From: Thalassospira tepidiphila MCCC 1A03514
GTDB taxonomy: Bacteria; Pseudomonadota; Alphaproteobacteria; Rhodospirillales; Thalassospiraceae
Assembly (NCBI RefSeq): GCF_001662875.1
Contig: NZ_JPVZ01000001.1
Span: 842,532-906,531 of the forward strand
Reading direction: 5' to 3'
DNA: 64,000 nucleotides
Under the pieces are notes generated by a model. It did no database searches. It had not been told where the DNA came from and worked only from the letters and a program-made list of their open reading frames with translations. Below, piece by piece: positions 47,398 to 55,482 of the stretch. Position 1 is the first letter of the stretch, and the number at the start of each line of letters is the position of its first letter. The position numbers were made by a program, and so were the translations under genes.

Positions 47398-48276
47398 TCA
47401 GGCGGCGTCCATTTCCGCAATCAAATCGGCCATCGCGACCAGCTTCTTGGCCGACACCACATGCAGATTTTCAATCAGCTTGCCATCGACCACGACAACA
47501 CCCTTGCCTGCGGCACTGGCTTCTTCATGGGCAGCAATGATTTTACGCGCCCATTCGATCTCGGCCTCTGCCGGGGCAAAGGCTTCATTGGCCGCTGCAA
47601 TGGTTTTGGGATGAATAAGCGTCTTGCCGTCAAAGCCAAACGCGCGCCCCTGCTTGCAGGATGCAGCAAACCCGGCATCGTCGGACAGATCAAGATGCAC
47701 ACCATCAAGGATCGCAAGCCCATAGGCCCGCGCCGCCAACAGGCACAGACCAAGGCTGGTCACCATCGGCAGCCGGTCCGGGGTATGCGCACAGTTCAGA
47801 TCCTTGGCAAGATCCGACGTTCCCATGACAAACCCGCCCAGACGCGGGTGCGCCCCGGCAATTTCCTTGGCATTAAGCATCGCAAGCGGGGTTTCCATCA
47901 TGCACCAGATGGTCATGCCTGCGTGCGCGCCTTCGGCCTCCATGATATTGGCAACCTGGCGCACCGTATCGGCACTTTCGACCTTCGGCAGCAGAATGGC
48001 ATCCGCCGATGTTTTGGATGCCGCAACAATGTCGGCATAGCCCCACGGCGTGTTCAGGCCATTGGTCCTGATCTGGATTTCGCGTTTGCCATAGCCGCCT
48101 TCGGCCAGCGCGCTTACAATCTGACCCCGCGCGCTATCCTTGGCATCGGGTGCCACCGCATCCTCAAGATCCAGAATAAGCCCGTCGGCCGGAAGGCTTC
48201 TGCCCTTTTCAAGGGCACGGGCGTTCGATCCCGGCATATACAAAACAGAGCGGCGCGGACGTGGGGCAGCAGCCAT
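47398..48276 (-). CDS. HpcH/HpaI (CitE-like) enzyme, probably malyl-CoA thioesterase or lyase
   Basis: TIM-barrel CitE-type protein of 292 residues. Seen: RRSVLYMPGSNARALEKG, the acidic metal site in LILDLEDAVAPDAKD, and METPLAMLNAKEI with the metal-binding Glu. Together with the mesaconyl-CoA hydratase gene it points to the ethylmalonyl-CoA pathway. The N-terminus and length are closer to (3S)-malyl-CoA thioesterase (Mcl2) than to malyl/beta-methylmalyl-CoA lyase (Mcl1), but the two activities cannot be separated by eye. An AT-rich 154-base promoter region lies upstream. Confidence 0.8.
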   Translation of the reverse strand: MAAAPRPRRSVLYMPGSNARALEKGRSLPADGLILDLEDAVAPDAKDSARGQIVSALAEGGYGKREIQIRTNGLNTPWGYADIVAASKTSADAILLPKVESADTVRQVANIMEAEGAHAGMTIWCMMETPLAMLNAKEIAGAHPRLGGFVMGTSDLAKDLNCAHTPDRLPMVTSLGLCLLAARAYGLAILDGVHLDLSDDAGFAASCKQGRAFGFDGKTLIHPKTIAAANEAFAPAEAEIEWARKIIAAHEEASAAGKGVVVVDGKLIENLHVVSAKKLVAMADLIAEMDAA

Positions 48277-48430
48277 CAGGAATCTCCCGTTTGATAATAT
48301 TCGTACAATATTTGATATTTATTTTTACGAAAATTACCCAAACTCGCTTTTCACTGCAAGCCACTTTTTGCGGTGCGGCATAGTGAGCCCGCCGCAGGCA
48401 GGGAATCATTAGCAACGCAGCAAGGTGTCC

Positions 48431-49576
48431 CTATTCCGGCTTGCCGAACAAACCGGTCATCAGCATGCTGGTGACTGATGGCACTTCATTGAGCGCCCGG
48501 CCATTGGCGAGAAACACCACCACCGTGTCCTGCTCCGGGAACCAGGAGAACTCCGCGGAATAGCCAAAATAGATCCCGTCATGGCCCCAGACCGAGCCCC
48601 AGTCGCTTGAGCCGATCATAAGCCCATAGCCATAAGACCCATCACCGGCAAAAACGGTATCGGTCGTTGCCCGCTCGATCGCGTTCGGCCCCAACAGCAC
48701 ACCCTCAACAAAAAGCGCACGGGCAAATTTGACCAAGTCCTCGGTCGTGGAAATCACCCCGCCATCGGCCAGTTGATCGCCGACATCGTAATCGGTGACG
48801 TCTTCAAGCTGACCGTCGCCATTGGCATCATCAAAGCCCCGGGCCAGTGATGCGGGCCGCGGATACCGGCCAAAGGATGTATTGATCATCTCGGCCGGTT
48901 CAAAAATCCGGCGGTTAAACACTGCCTCGATATGGTCACCCTCGACCGCCTCGATCATCACGCCAAGCAGGATGAAGTTGCTGTTCGAGGCAGCATAATT
49001 TGTGCCCGGCGCGAAATAGGCTTCCCGATCGGCAATCAACGGCAACAACTCGACATTGCGCCAGCCATGCTGCGGGTCGCGTCCGACCAGCTCGAAAAAG
49101 AACTCGCCATCAAGGTAATCGGGAATGCCCGAACTGTTGCGCAGCAAATCACGAATGGTCGCACGATCGGCATTGGCAATGCGGTCGCGGAAGGCCTCGG
49201 GCAGGTATTTACCAATCGGATCGGCCAGATCAATTCGCTTCTCGGATGCCAGTTGCAGGGTCACAACCGCTGTCATCATCTTGGTCAGCGATCCGATATA
49301 AAACTGCCGATCCCGCGTCATGCCGGTTTCGGGCCGGACACTGGCATAACCGGTCGCAGCATAGCGCACATTGCCTTCGCCATAGCCAATCGCCACCACC
49401 GCGCCGGGAAGACCAGCATGCTCGACATATTGATGCAGGAATTTTTCCAGCGGGTCAGATGGCGCGTCCTTGGTGCTTGCGCTTTGCGCCCATGCGGGAT
49501 GGCTCGCGGACATGACAAATGCCACCGCCAATATCGCCATCGCACATGCGGGAATACGCCAGAATGCCGGGTTCAA
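48431..49576 (-). CDS. Exported serine hydrolase, beta-lactamase/DD-peptidase (S12) fold
   Basis: A 381-residue protein with a Sec signal (ILAVAFVMSASHPAWAQ, cleavage about residue 30). Motif 1 SxxK is in YIGSLTKMM, and the late HxG-type motif is in WGHDGIYFGYSAEF. The middle motif, usually Y-S-N, reads Ala-Ser-Asn within YAASNSNF, so the usual catalytic Tyr appears replaced. The start is uncertain: TTG 49576 has only a weak ribosome site, and ATG 49540 is the alternative. It follows the candidate immunity gene by 59 bases and may be the last gene of that operon. Confidence 0.82.
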   Translation of the reverse strand: MNPAFWRIPACAMAILAVAFVMSASHPAWAQSASTKDAPSDPLEKFLHQYVEHAGLPGAVVAIGYGEGNVRYAATGYASVRPETGMTRDRQFYIGSLTKMMTAVVTLQLASEKRIDLADPIGKYLPEAFRDRIANADRATIRDLLRNSSGIPDYLDGEFFFELVGRDPQHGWRNVELLPLIADREAYFAPGTNYAASNSNFILLGVMIEAVEGDHIEAVFNRRIFEPAEMINTSFGRYPRPASLARGFDDANGDGQLEDVTDYDVGDQLADGGVISTTEDLVKFARALFVEGVLLGPNAIERATTDTVFAGDGSYGYGLMIGSSDWGSVWGHDGIYFGYSAEFSWFPEQDTVVVFLANGRALNEVPSVTSMLMTGLFGKPE

Positions 49577-49635
49577 ATCGCTTTACTCATCCTGTCCAAC
49601 CACGCCCAGCTTCGGGCAAATTGCTTTCCGCCCGG

Positions 49636-49968
49636 TTAATCCGGACTTTCCGAGAGCTTTGATATCCATGCCCTCAGCGACGCCTCAAGATCATTGGTGC
49701 GGACCGTTACCGGGCTTTCACCCGCTTCGTCATAAACCGGCGCGATCTCGGTCGTGTCCGGCCCGACATTTATGATGTAGGCATTCATCGCCATTTCCCA
49801 AGAGGGTTCAAGGCCTTGGCGCACCCGACCAACCCGCAAAAGCACCTCACTCGCCCATTGGTCCGCGCGCCCGATATCCATCACAAGACAAGCCGCAATC
49901 CGGTCATGCCCCGGATCATCAGTCACCTTGCCCGGCCAGTCGGGCAGCGGAAAATCACCGGCGGTCAT
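49636..49968 (-). CDS. Small cytoplasmic protein, candidate immunity protein to the EndoU nuclease
   Basis: A 110-residue acidic protein with no signal peptide or membrane segment. I do not recognise the family firmly. The pattern WEMAMNAYIINVGPDTTEI, then VTVRTNDLEASLRAWISKL, recalls small alpha/beta immunity proteins and the YacL fold. It begins 39 bases after the EndoU gene on the same strand, the usual place for an immunity gene. The ribosome site is weak (GAAAG). A role in neutralising the RNase is inferred from position and size only. Confidence 0.65.
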   Translation of the reverse strand: MTAGDFPLPDWPGKVTDDPGHDRIAACLVMDIGRADQWASEVLLRVGRVRQGLEPSWEMAMNAYIINVGPDTTEIAPVYDEAGESPVTVRTNDLEASLRAWISKLSESPD

Positions 49969-50007
49969 TATAAAAAACTTTCATCACCTGCTGCTTGCTC
50001 CCCTTGC

Positions 50008-50577
50008 TCAATACAGCGGAAAGGCCGTGTTGATATTGCCCGCATTCGCCCCGTGACTGAGTGTGGCAAAGGCGATGTAAAACCGAACGTCTTCCGACGG
50101 GCCAACGCAGTATCCCGCCCCCGCCACCGATCCGCCTTCGGGTCGGTTAAACCCGCAAGATGCCCAATGCGGCGCGCCGGTCGGGCAGGCAACCTGATGG
50201 TCATAGGCATAAATAATCGATTTCTCGACCTCGGCCTGACTGCATGTGTCGGGGTACATGGTCGAAAATTTTGATGGGTTGGGTCCAGAGGGGTTCACCA
50301 GTGTGATGGTCGCGCCGTAAACACCGCTGGCATTTGGCGCCTGGGTTATTTTTACGTCGGCAACGCTGGCCGGATTGATGCCATCCGGGCGAGAATGAAA
50401 ACCCTTGGCCCGATTGCCATCGACCTCACCGCAAAAGACATGCTCGATATTGATCGGCGGTGTGGTGTTACTCCAGTGCGGCTCGGCAGGGCAGGCAACC
50501 TGTGCCTGCGCGAACGCAATCGCCGGCAACACCATCCCGACAAAAAAGCAGAGGCAAAACCGTAAAAGCCCAGTCAT
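50008..50577 (-). CDS. Sec-exported EndoU-fold ribonuclease (toxin-like)
   Basis: A 189-residue protein. A signal peptide (FFVGMVLPAIAFA, cleavage after residue 23) precedes a bacterial EndoU domain: IEHVFCGEVDG (His46), AKGFHSRP (His61), GVYGATITLV, and SKFSTMYPDTCSQAEV with a Lys/Ser/Thr patch near 103-107. Two His and a Lys are the known EndoU catalytic set. Six Cys in the mature part fit disulfides outside the cytoplasm. The VACP..PHW element occurs twice (28-35 and 129-138). AGGAGGT stands 6 bases before ATG 50577. It lies between an ATPase gene and a small possible immunity gene. It is not attached to a CdiA, RHS or T6SS carrier. Confidence 0.83.
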   Translation of the reverse strand: MTGLLRFCLCFFVGMVLPAIAFAQAQVACPAEPHWSNTTPPINIEHVFCGEVDGNRAKGFHSRPDGINPASVADVKITQAPNASGVYGATITLVNPSGPNPSKFSTMYPDTCSQAEVEKSIIYAYDHQVACPTGAPHWASCGFNRPEGGSVAGAGYCVGPSEDVRFYIAFATLSHGANAGNINTAFPLY

Positions 50578-50604
50578 CAAAGACCTCCTTCCCAGCACAC
50601 CAAA

Positions 50605-51981
50605 TCAAAGCTGCGAAAATTCAAGCCCGATCCGAAGGGCCAGCACACTGGCCGGCTCAAAGCGCATCGGCACCCCGCCAAGCTTCCCGCCATGCCACTG
50701 CGCCTTGGTCAGGACAAACGCCCCAAGTGGCAGGGCATGACTGCCCCGGAAATTGACCAGGGCGCGGATTTCCTTGGGCTTGCGGATTGCTTCATCGCGC
50801 CACAGGCAGTGATAGGCAAAAAGTGGCGTACCGGAGCGACGATCAAGGAAGACAAACGGCACCTCATATTGCCCCCAGCGCGCGTAATACAGGCTTTCCA
50901 TCCCGACACTTGACGTCAGGAACTGGGTCTGGATCGCGGTTTCCGCCAGTCGTGTGATGGTGGCACTATCAGATGCCCGAACGCCAATCAAACCGGTGCG
51001 CAAGCCCGGATGAATAAGGTGCACCTTGAACGCCACTGCGCGCTGAAACGGTTTGGCGTCCTGATCCACACGTTCCAGACGGCGCACCAGCCAGGCACTT
51101 TCAAGATATTCAAGATACCGCCGAAGCGTGTTCTTGGCGATATCAAGCTCGCGCGCCAGCCCCTCGATCGAAAATTCCGAACCGGTGTTATAGGCCAGAA
51201 GCGCAAACAACCGATGCAAATCCGACGGGCTTGAAATGCCATGCAGGCCCGGCAAATCGGAATGAAGCGACCGGTGGATCGCCCCGGCCTCGCCATTGGC
51301 GGCATGAAAACCGCCTTCGTTGATATAGTCCTCAAACAGATCATTCAGTTCAATCAACCCGTCCGGCACATCGGCGGTATAGCGCCCTACATTGGGCGTT
51401 TCGGGCAAGACATCACTGGGTGCGATGCCTTTTTGCTCAAGATATTCGGCAAAGCTGAAAGGCGGTAAAAACAGGCTTTGGATATATTCCGCATTATCGC
51501 CCGCAGGTGCGAGCGCACTAACCGCTACCACGCGCAACATCGGGTCGGCGGCGAGCAACTTGATCAGGCTGGCCTCCCAGTCGCGCTGATAGGACACCTC
51601 GTCAATAAACAGCCAAAGCGGATGATCGGCCGAAATACCGCGCATGGAGCGCAGCAACTTCGGCAAACGCGGCAGATCAACTTCAAGAAACAGCGGATGT
51701 TCAAGCGAGATATAGCAAACATGGCGTCTGGGCGTGTCGGCATTCAAAAGCTCTGCAACGGCCTGGCGCATCATCACGGTCTTGCCGACCCCGCGCGGGC
51801 CCGTCAGAACAACCGCCTTCTGGCCGTCATTCTTTTCGATCGCCGCCCAAAATCGCTTGAAAAACGCCCGCTGCGGCAGGCCTTGCACCTGATCATCGGT
51901 AACGCCATCCCACCACGGGTTATCAAGCATCAAACGATGCAGAAAATCCTGTTCGCCGGGATGCTCGATCATGGTCGTCAT
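50605..51981 (-). CDS. P-loop ATPase, AAA_14/DUF4143 type
   Basis: A 458-residue ATP-binding protein. The N-terminal ATPase (about residues 50-200) has Walker A LTGPRGVGKTVMM, Walker B LWLFIDEVSYQRDWEA and a sensor region VVAVSALAP. The C-terminal half (about 230-458) fits DUF4143, with a winged-helix-like ELDIAKNTLRRYLEYLESAW and a nuclease-like fold without obvious catalytic residues. These ATPases are widespread and of unclear role, often in variable regions. Transcribed just before the EndoU gene (27 bases), it appears to head the operon. Confidence 0.85.
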   Translation of the reverse strand: MTTMIEHPGEQDFLHRLMLDNPWWDGVTDDQVQGLPQRAFFKRFWAAIEKNDGQKAVVLTGPRGVGKTVMMRQAVAELLNADTPRRHVCYISLEHPLFLEVDLPRLPKLLRSMRGISADHPLWLFIDEVSYQRDWEASLIKLLAADPMLRVVAVSALAPAGDNAEYIQSLFLPPFSFAEYLEQKGIAPSDVLPETPNVGRYTADVPDGLIELNDLFEDYINEGGFHAANGEAGAIHRSLHSDLPGLHGISSPSDLHRLFALLAYNTGSEFSIEGLARELDIAKNTLRRYLEYLESAWLVRRLERVDQDAKPFQRAVAFKVHLIHPGLRTGLIGVRASDSATITRLAETAIQTQFLTSSVGMESLYYARWGQYEVPFVFLDRRSGTPLFAYHCLWRDEAIRKPKEIRALVNFRGSHALPLGAFVLTKAQWHGGKLGGVPMRFEPASVLALRIGLEFSQL

Positions 51982-52008
51982 ATGGTGCTCCCCAAAAGCT
52001 GCCTGCCC

Positions 52009-52083
52009 TATAGCGCACTATATGGGCAATTTTTCCGACTTTGCCGGAAAAACCTTTAAATTAGGTATAGTGATAAACGCTAT
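52009..52083. promoter_or_regulatory. palindrome-rich promoter region of the ATPase-EndoU operon
   Basis: Three inverted repeats lie within 75 bases upstream of the ATPase start: TATAG-CGCA-CTATA (52009-52022), TTTTTCC...GGAAAAA (52030-52052), and ATAGTG-ATAAA-CGCTAT (52067-52083). The first and third share ATAG/CTAT half-sites and could bind the same regulator. The middle one could be a structural or promoter element. Regulator unknown. Confidence 0.5.
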
Positions 52084-52108
52084 TTGGGGGTTTTGCCGCA
52101 AGGAACTG

Positions 52109-52148
52109 CAAACAAAAGAAAAACCGGACCTCCTGAGAAGTCCGGTTT
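52109..52148 (-). terminator. terminator of the pspABC operon
   Basis: AAACCGGAC (52121-52129) and GTCCGGTTT (52140-52148) form a perfect 9-bp stem. On the minus strand TTTCTTTTGTTT follows. It lies about 106 bases past the pspC stop; the stretch between contains another small stem (CGGGTC/GACCCG, 52169-52182). Confidence 0.82.
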
Positions 52149-52254
52149 GATGTTTGACGACGGTTCTTCGGGTCAAGACCCGTGCTAACGCGAGGGGGGA
52201 TTCGGGGTAGCTGTTAAAACCGCCGTCAATCTCGTCAAAATGCTCGGCTCGTGC

Positions 52255-52839
52255 TTAGGCCTTCGGCCCATCCGTTTTGGTATCGTCCGGCTTGCTGTCT
52301 TCATCGGCCTTACCGGCTTCGTCATCCTCTTTCATCTTTTTGAATTCGGATGCCATGTGGTAATCGCCAGATGCGACAAAGCCTTCCATCGAACCGGTGC
52401 GCCGTTCCAGATCGTCAAACTGCTCGCGCAGGTCTTCCATCCAGCTTTCTTCATAATCAACACCAACTGTCGGCCGCTCGTTTGCGGCATCGGCCGTGCT
52501 GTTGTTCTGGCGGGCGGCACGTCCGGCCGATGTGCTTTGACCGGCACCGCGTACTTTACCGCGCAGAGCATCAAACCACTGCGGATGATGCACATAGGCC
52601 CATGCCAGACCAAACAACATCACGCCGACCGGGAAGCTGAAGATCAGAACCAGAATGAAGGCGATCAGCACCCCTTTGCGCGGAATGCCAAAGGCTTCTG
52701 AAATGCCGCGCGTGGTCCGGCCGATCACACCATGACGCCTGGAACCGTCCGGGTTGTGCCGTGAGCCACACCCACAGCGCGAGCGTCTTTTGTGACTGCG
52801 CCCAAAACCGTCTCCGGCAGTAGCTTGCTGAGCAGTCAT
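52255..52839 (-). CDS. pspC: PspC-like membrane protein
   Basis: A 194-residue protein with an N-terminal basic, Arg/Gly-rich segment, a PspC-type region (RTTRGISEAFGIPRKGVLIA followed by a hydrophobic helix pair to about residue 90) and a long acidic C-terminal tail. In other bacteria PspC senses envelope stress with PspB and recruits PspA. The start ATG 52839 overlaps the pspB stop (ATGA). The assignment rests on gene order as well as on sequence. Confidence 0.78.
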   Translation of the reverse strand: MTAQQATAGDGFGRSHKRRSRCGCGSRHNPDGSRRHGVIGRTTRGISEAFGIPRKGVLIAFILVLIFSFPVGVMLFGLAWAYVHHPQWFDALRGKVRGAGQSTSAGRAARQNNSTADAANERPTVGVDYEESWMEDLREQFDDLERRTGSMEGFVASGDYHMASEFKKMKEDDEAGKADEDSKPDDTKTDGPKA

Positions 52840-53093
52840 ATCCTGTTCCTCCATTCGGCAACCTCGGCATCTAACAGGCGTTCAAGTGTTTCGACACGCG
52901 TTTCGAGTCGCTTTGCCCGTTGTTTCAGACCGGCCACCGCTTCCTTTTCGCGGGCTGTCTGTTCCGGGCTTTGCGGGCGTTGCTCGGCCTTCATGCGTTT
53001 CCAAACCGTGATGTAATGAAACACCACCCAAACCGGGCCAACAACGGCGATCAAAACGATAAGAGGTACGGCAATCGCCCACATATTCGACAT
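52836..53093 (-). CDS. pspB: Phage shock protein B
   Basis: An 85-residue inner-membrane protein. One N-terminal helix (MWAIAVPLIVLIAVVGPVWV) is followed by a basic stretch and a coiled coil (EQTAREKEAVAGLKQRAKRL, ETRVETLERLLD), the classic PspB layout. It works with PspC in the envelope-stress response. It is 48 bases after pspA and overlaps pspC. Confidence 0.9.
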   Translation of the reverse strand: MSNMWAIAVPLIVLIAVVGPVWVVFHYITVWKRMKAEQRPQSPEQTAREKEAVAGLKQRAKRLETRVETLERLLDAEVAEWRNRI

Positions 53094-53141
53094 CTCGTTC
53101 TTTCAAGCAGGTTCACACGTCGAAACACGAAAACCCGTTAC

Positions 53142-53819
53142 TTATTTGTCTTTTTTCGCGTCGCTTTTCACGCGTGCTTTCAGTTCCTTAAGATCATCCT
53201 CGATCCCGAGCTCGGCCTCAAGGTCTTCGAACTGTTCCTCAAGGCTCTGTCCGCGACCAAGGTCCCAAGAGTCCGCACTCGCTTCAAGTTCGTCAATCCG
53301 GCGCTCCATCTGCTCATAGCGCAGAAGTGCTTCGTCGATCTGACCGGAATGCAGCTTTTCTTTCATTTTGACACGCTTTTCAGCCGTCTGCATGCGGATT
53401 TCAACCGTACGCTGTTTCGCCTTGGCTTCGTTCAGCTTGTTCTGAAGCTTATTGAGGTCCTCGTCATACTTGCCAAGGGTTTCCTCGATCACTTCCAGCT
53501 CCCGCTCAAGCACAAGGCTCTGATCGGCCAGACGACGGCGCGCCATCAGTGCGCCCTTGGCCAGATCATCACGGCCCTTGGAAACGGCAAACTCTGCCTT
53601 GGTGTCCCATTCGACCTGACCGTCATGAAGTTTCTTGAGCTTGCGCTCGACTTCCTTCTTATCCGCAATCGCCTTGACGGCGGCGGAACGCACCTCAACC
53701 AAGGTGTCTTCCATTTCCTGGATCATCAACCGCACCATTTTCTCCGGATCTTCGGCACGATCCAGAAGCGAGTTGATGTTGGCATTTACGATATCGGACA
53801 AACGCGAAAACACGCCCAT
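53142..53819 (-). CDS. pspA: Phage shock protein A
   Basis: Peripheral membrane protein of the ESCRT-III-like PspA/IM30 family, 225 residues of long coiled-coil helices. It starts MGVFSRLSDIVNANINSLLD with the amphipathic first helix, then EDPEKMVRLMIQEMEDTLVE. It is known to bind stressed membranes and inhibit PspF. First gene of pspABC, about 43 bases after the predicted start site, divergent from pspF. Confidence 0.96.
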   Translation of the reverse strand: MGVFSRLSDIVNANINSLLDRAEDPEKMVRLMIQEMEDTLVEVRSAAVKAIADKKEVERKLKKLHDGQVEWDTKAEFAVSKGRDDLAKGALMARRRLADQSLVLERELEVIEETLGKYDEDLNKLQNKLNEAKAKQRTVEIRMQTAEKRVKMKEKLHSGQIDEALLRYEQMERRIDELEASADSWDLGRGQSLEEQFEDLEAELGIEDDLKELKARVKSDAKKDK

Positions 53820-53871
53820 TGTCTGATCTCCTTAATTAATCGGGGGACGCTACAAATTCTGCACTCTGTAT

Positions 53872-53888
53872 TTCAAATGCCGTGCCAG
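53872..53888 (-). promoter_or_regulatory. sigma-54 promoter of pspABC
   Basis: Minus strand CTGGCACGGCATTTGAA has a perfect -24 box and correct spacing. The -12 box reads TTGAA instead of TTGCA, one mismatch at the second position of the usual GC pair. pspA operons are normally driven by sigma-54 with PspF, and pspF is the divergent neighbour. Confidence 0.65.
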
Positions 53889-53951
53889 TTTTGAAATCCC
53901 CTAAAATCAATGATTTAATCAATCATCAGACTTTTTGTTTAACTTTTATCG

Positions 53952-53965
53952 CGACAATATTGTCG
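53952..53965. promoter_or_regulatory. perfect 14-bp palindrome in the pspA/pspF region
   Basis: CGACAATATTGTCG is fully self-complementary and lies 25 bases before the pspF start and about 90 bases upstream of the pspA start site. It could be a PspF enhancer site or an operator for pspF. Confidence 0.5.
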
Positions 53966-53989
53966 TTTTTCGATAACGTTTTTCGCGAA

Positions 53990-54997
53990 ATGGATAGCTT
54001 GCAACCGATATTGGGTGAAGACCCCGTTTTTCTAGCCGCCCTTGAACATGTTTCACGTCTGGCGCCGATTGAGCGACCGTGTCTGGTGATTGGCGAACGC
54101 GGCTCGGGCAAGGAACTGATTGCCGCCCGCCTGCATTACCTGTCGCGCCGCTGGGGTGGACCACTAATCAAGGTCAACTGCGCCGCCCTGTCTGAAACCC
54201 TGCTTGATACCGAACTTTTCGGACACGAAGCCGGGGCGTTTACCGGGGCGACCAAACGCCATATCGGGCGGTTCGAACGTGCGCACGGCGGCACCATCAT
54301 CCTGGACGAAATCGCCACCGCCAGTCCGGTGGTGCAGGAAAAGCTTCTGCGTGTGGTGGAGTATGGTGAGATCGAGCGTGTCGGCGGCTCGGAAGTCATC
54401 GAAGTCGACACCCGCGTCATTGGTGTGACAAATGAAAATCTGCGCGAACTGGCCAAAACCAACAGGTTCCGCGCCGACCTGCTTGATCGCCTCGCCTTTG
54501 ACGTGATCGCTGTCCCGCCGCTTCGGCAAAGGTCTGATGATATCCTGTTACTCGCCGAACAGTTCGCTCTTGAGATGACAAAACGCCTTGGACGCAGCGT
54601 CTTTCCGGGCTTCTCGCGCAATGCCGCCGAACAATTGCTTCGCTACCCTTGGCCCGGCAACATCCGCGAGCTGCGCAACGCGGTTGAACGCAGCATCTAC
54701 CTGTCCGAGGACGCCGAAACCCCGCTGGCCCACATCACCATCGATCCGTTCGAGGATATCTGGTCCGAGACCGACCGCGACACGCCGACACCTGTGCCAG
54801 AAGCCGCCACGCCGGAACCAGACACAAATATCGACTTCAAAACACAGGTCGCCAATTTCGAAATCAAACTGCTTGAACAGGCCCTGCGCCAAAACGCCAA
54901 CAACCAGACCGAGGCCGCCAAGGCGCTTGATCTGAACTATCACCAGTTTCGCAGGTTACTGGAAAAGCACGGACTTCTGCCCGGGCGTCAGGATTAA
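53990..54997 (+). CDS. pspF: sigma-54 activator PspF
   Basis: Enhancer-binding AAA+ activator of the psp operon, 335 residues. It lacks a receiver domain, as PspF does. Seen: Walker A GERGSGKELIA, the sigma-54 contact loop GAFTGA, Walker B GGTIILDEIATA, and a C-terminal Fis-type HTH (NNQTEAAKALDLNYHQFRRL). ATG 53990 starts the conserved part; the frame is open back to 53882, through the promoter region. It is divergent from pspABC, the classic arrangement. Confidence 0.93.
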   Translation: MDSLQPILGEDPVFLAALEHVSRLAPIERPCLVIGERGSGKELIAARLHYLSRRWGGPLIKVNCAALSETLLDTELFGHEAGAFTGATKRHIGRFERAHGGTIILDEIATASPVVQEKLLRVVEYGEIERVGGSEVIEVDTRVIGVTNENLRELAKTNRFRADLLDRLAFDVIAVPPLRQRSDDILLLAEQFALEMTKRLGRSVFPGFSRNAAEQLLRYPWPGNIRELRNAVERSIYLSEDAETPLAHITIDPFEDIWSETDRDTPTPVPEAATPEPDTNIDFKTQVANFEIKLLEQALRQNANNQTEAAKALDLNYHQFRRLLEKHGLLPGRQD

Positions 54998-55002
54998 GGC
55001 CG

Positions 55003-55459
55003 ATGTATCAGCCAAGAACACCGAACTATCGCAAAAGCGATCCGGTGATGCGATGGAACCTGCTGGACCGGGTGTTCTTTGCCTGTGGTGCCTGCCACAT
55101 ACTCGCCCACGCCTTTATCAAGCGATACAGCGCGATTGGCGATTTTACGGCACTTTGGCTTCACCCGAAAAAACAACCATCCGGGCAATCACATTGTCGT
55201 CGCCCACGATGACTGGGTGTTTGATTATCATGGCTACAGCAAGCGTACAGCATTCATCAGCCATTGCATCCGCCGGGCCAGACAGCGTTGGCCGGACTGG
55301 GACGTCGAAATCAAAGAAATCCCGCACGACGTTTTGATTTCCGAACCCAAGTCGCGCCAGATCGATGGATTATGGCTTCGCGAACCCAAACAGTTCCTGC
55401 ATGACGCCCTGCCACGCGCGGAACGCTTCCTTGAACGCTTTGCCCCGCCACCGATCTAA
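55003..55459 (+). pseudogene. Frameshifted small gene of unknown function
   Basis: Two open frames join into one plausible protein of about 150 residues. The first (from 55003) reads DRVFFACGACHILAHAFIKR to about LWLHPKK. The second, one base forward, continues NHPGNHIVVAHDDWVFDYHG to FLERFAPPPI (stop 55459). The shift falls at an A6 run at 55172-55177; removing one A restores the frame. The sequence is not recognised. It starts 5 bases after pspF. A sequencing error, a recent mutation or transcript slippage could explain it. Confidence 0.65.
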
Positions 55460-55482
55460 CAATCAGCCGACGCGCACCCTCG

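Noticed and set aside
55168..55180. Programmed -1 frameshift at an A-rich slippery site
   Set aside because: Joining the two frames needs a +1 (or -2) shift, not -1, so the A AAA AAC heptamer would send ribosomes to the wrong frame.
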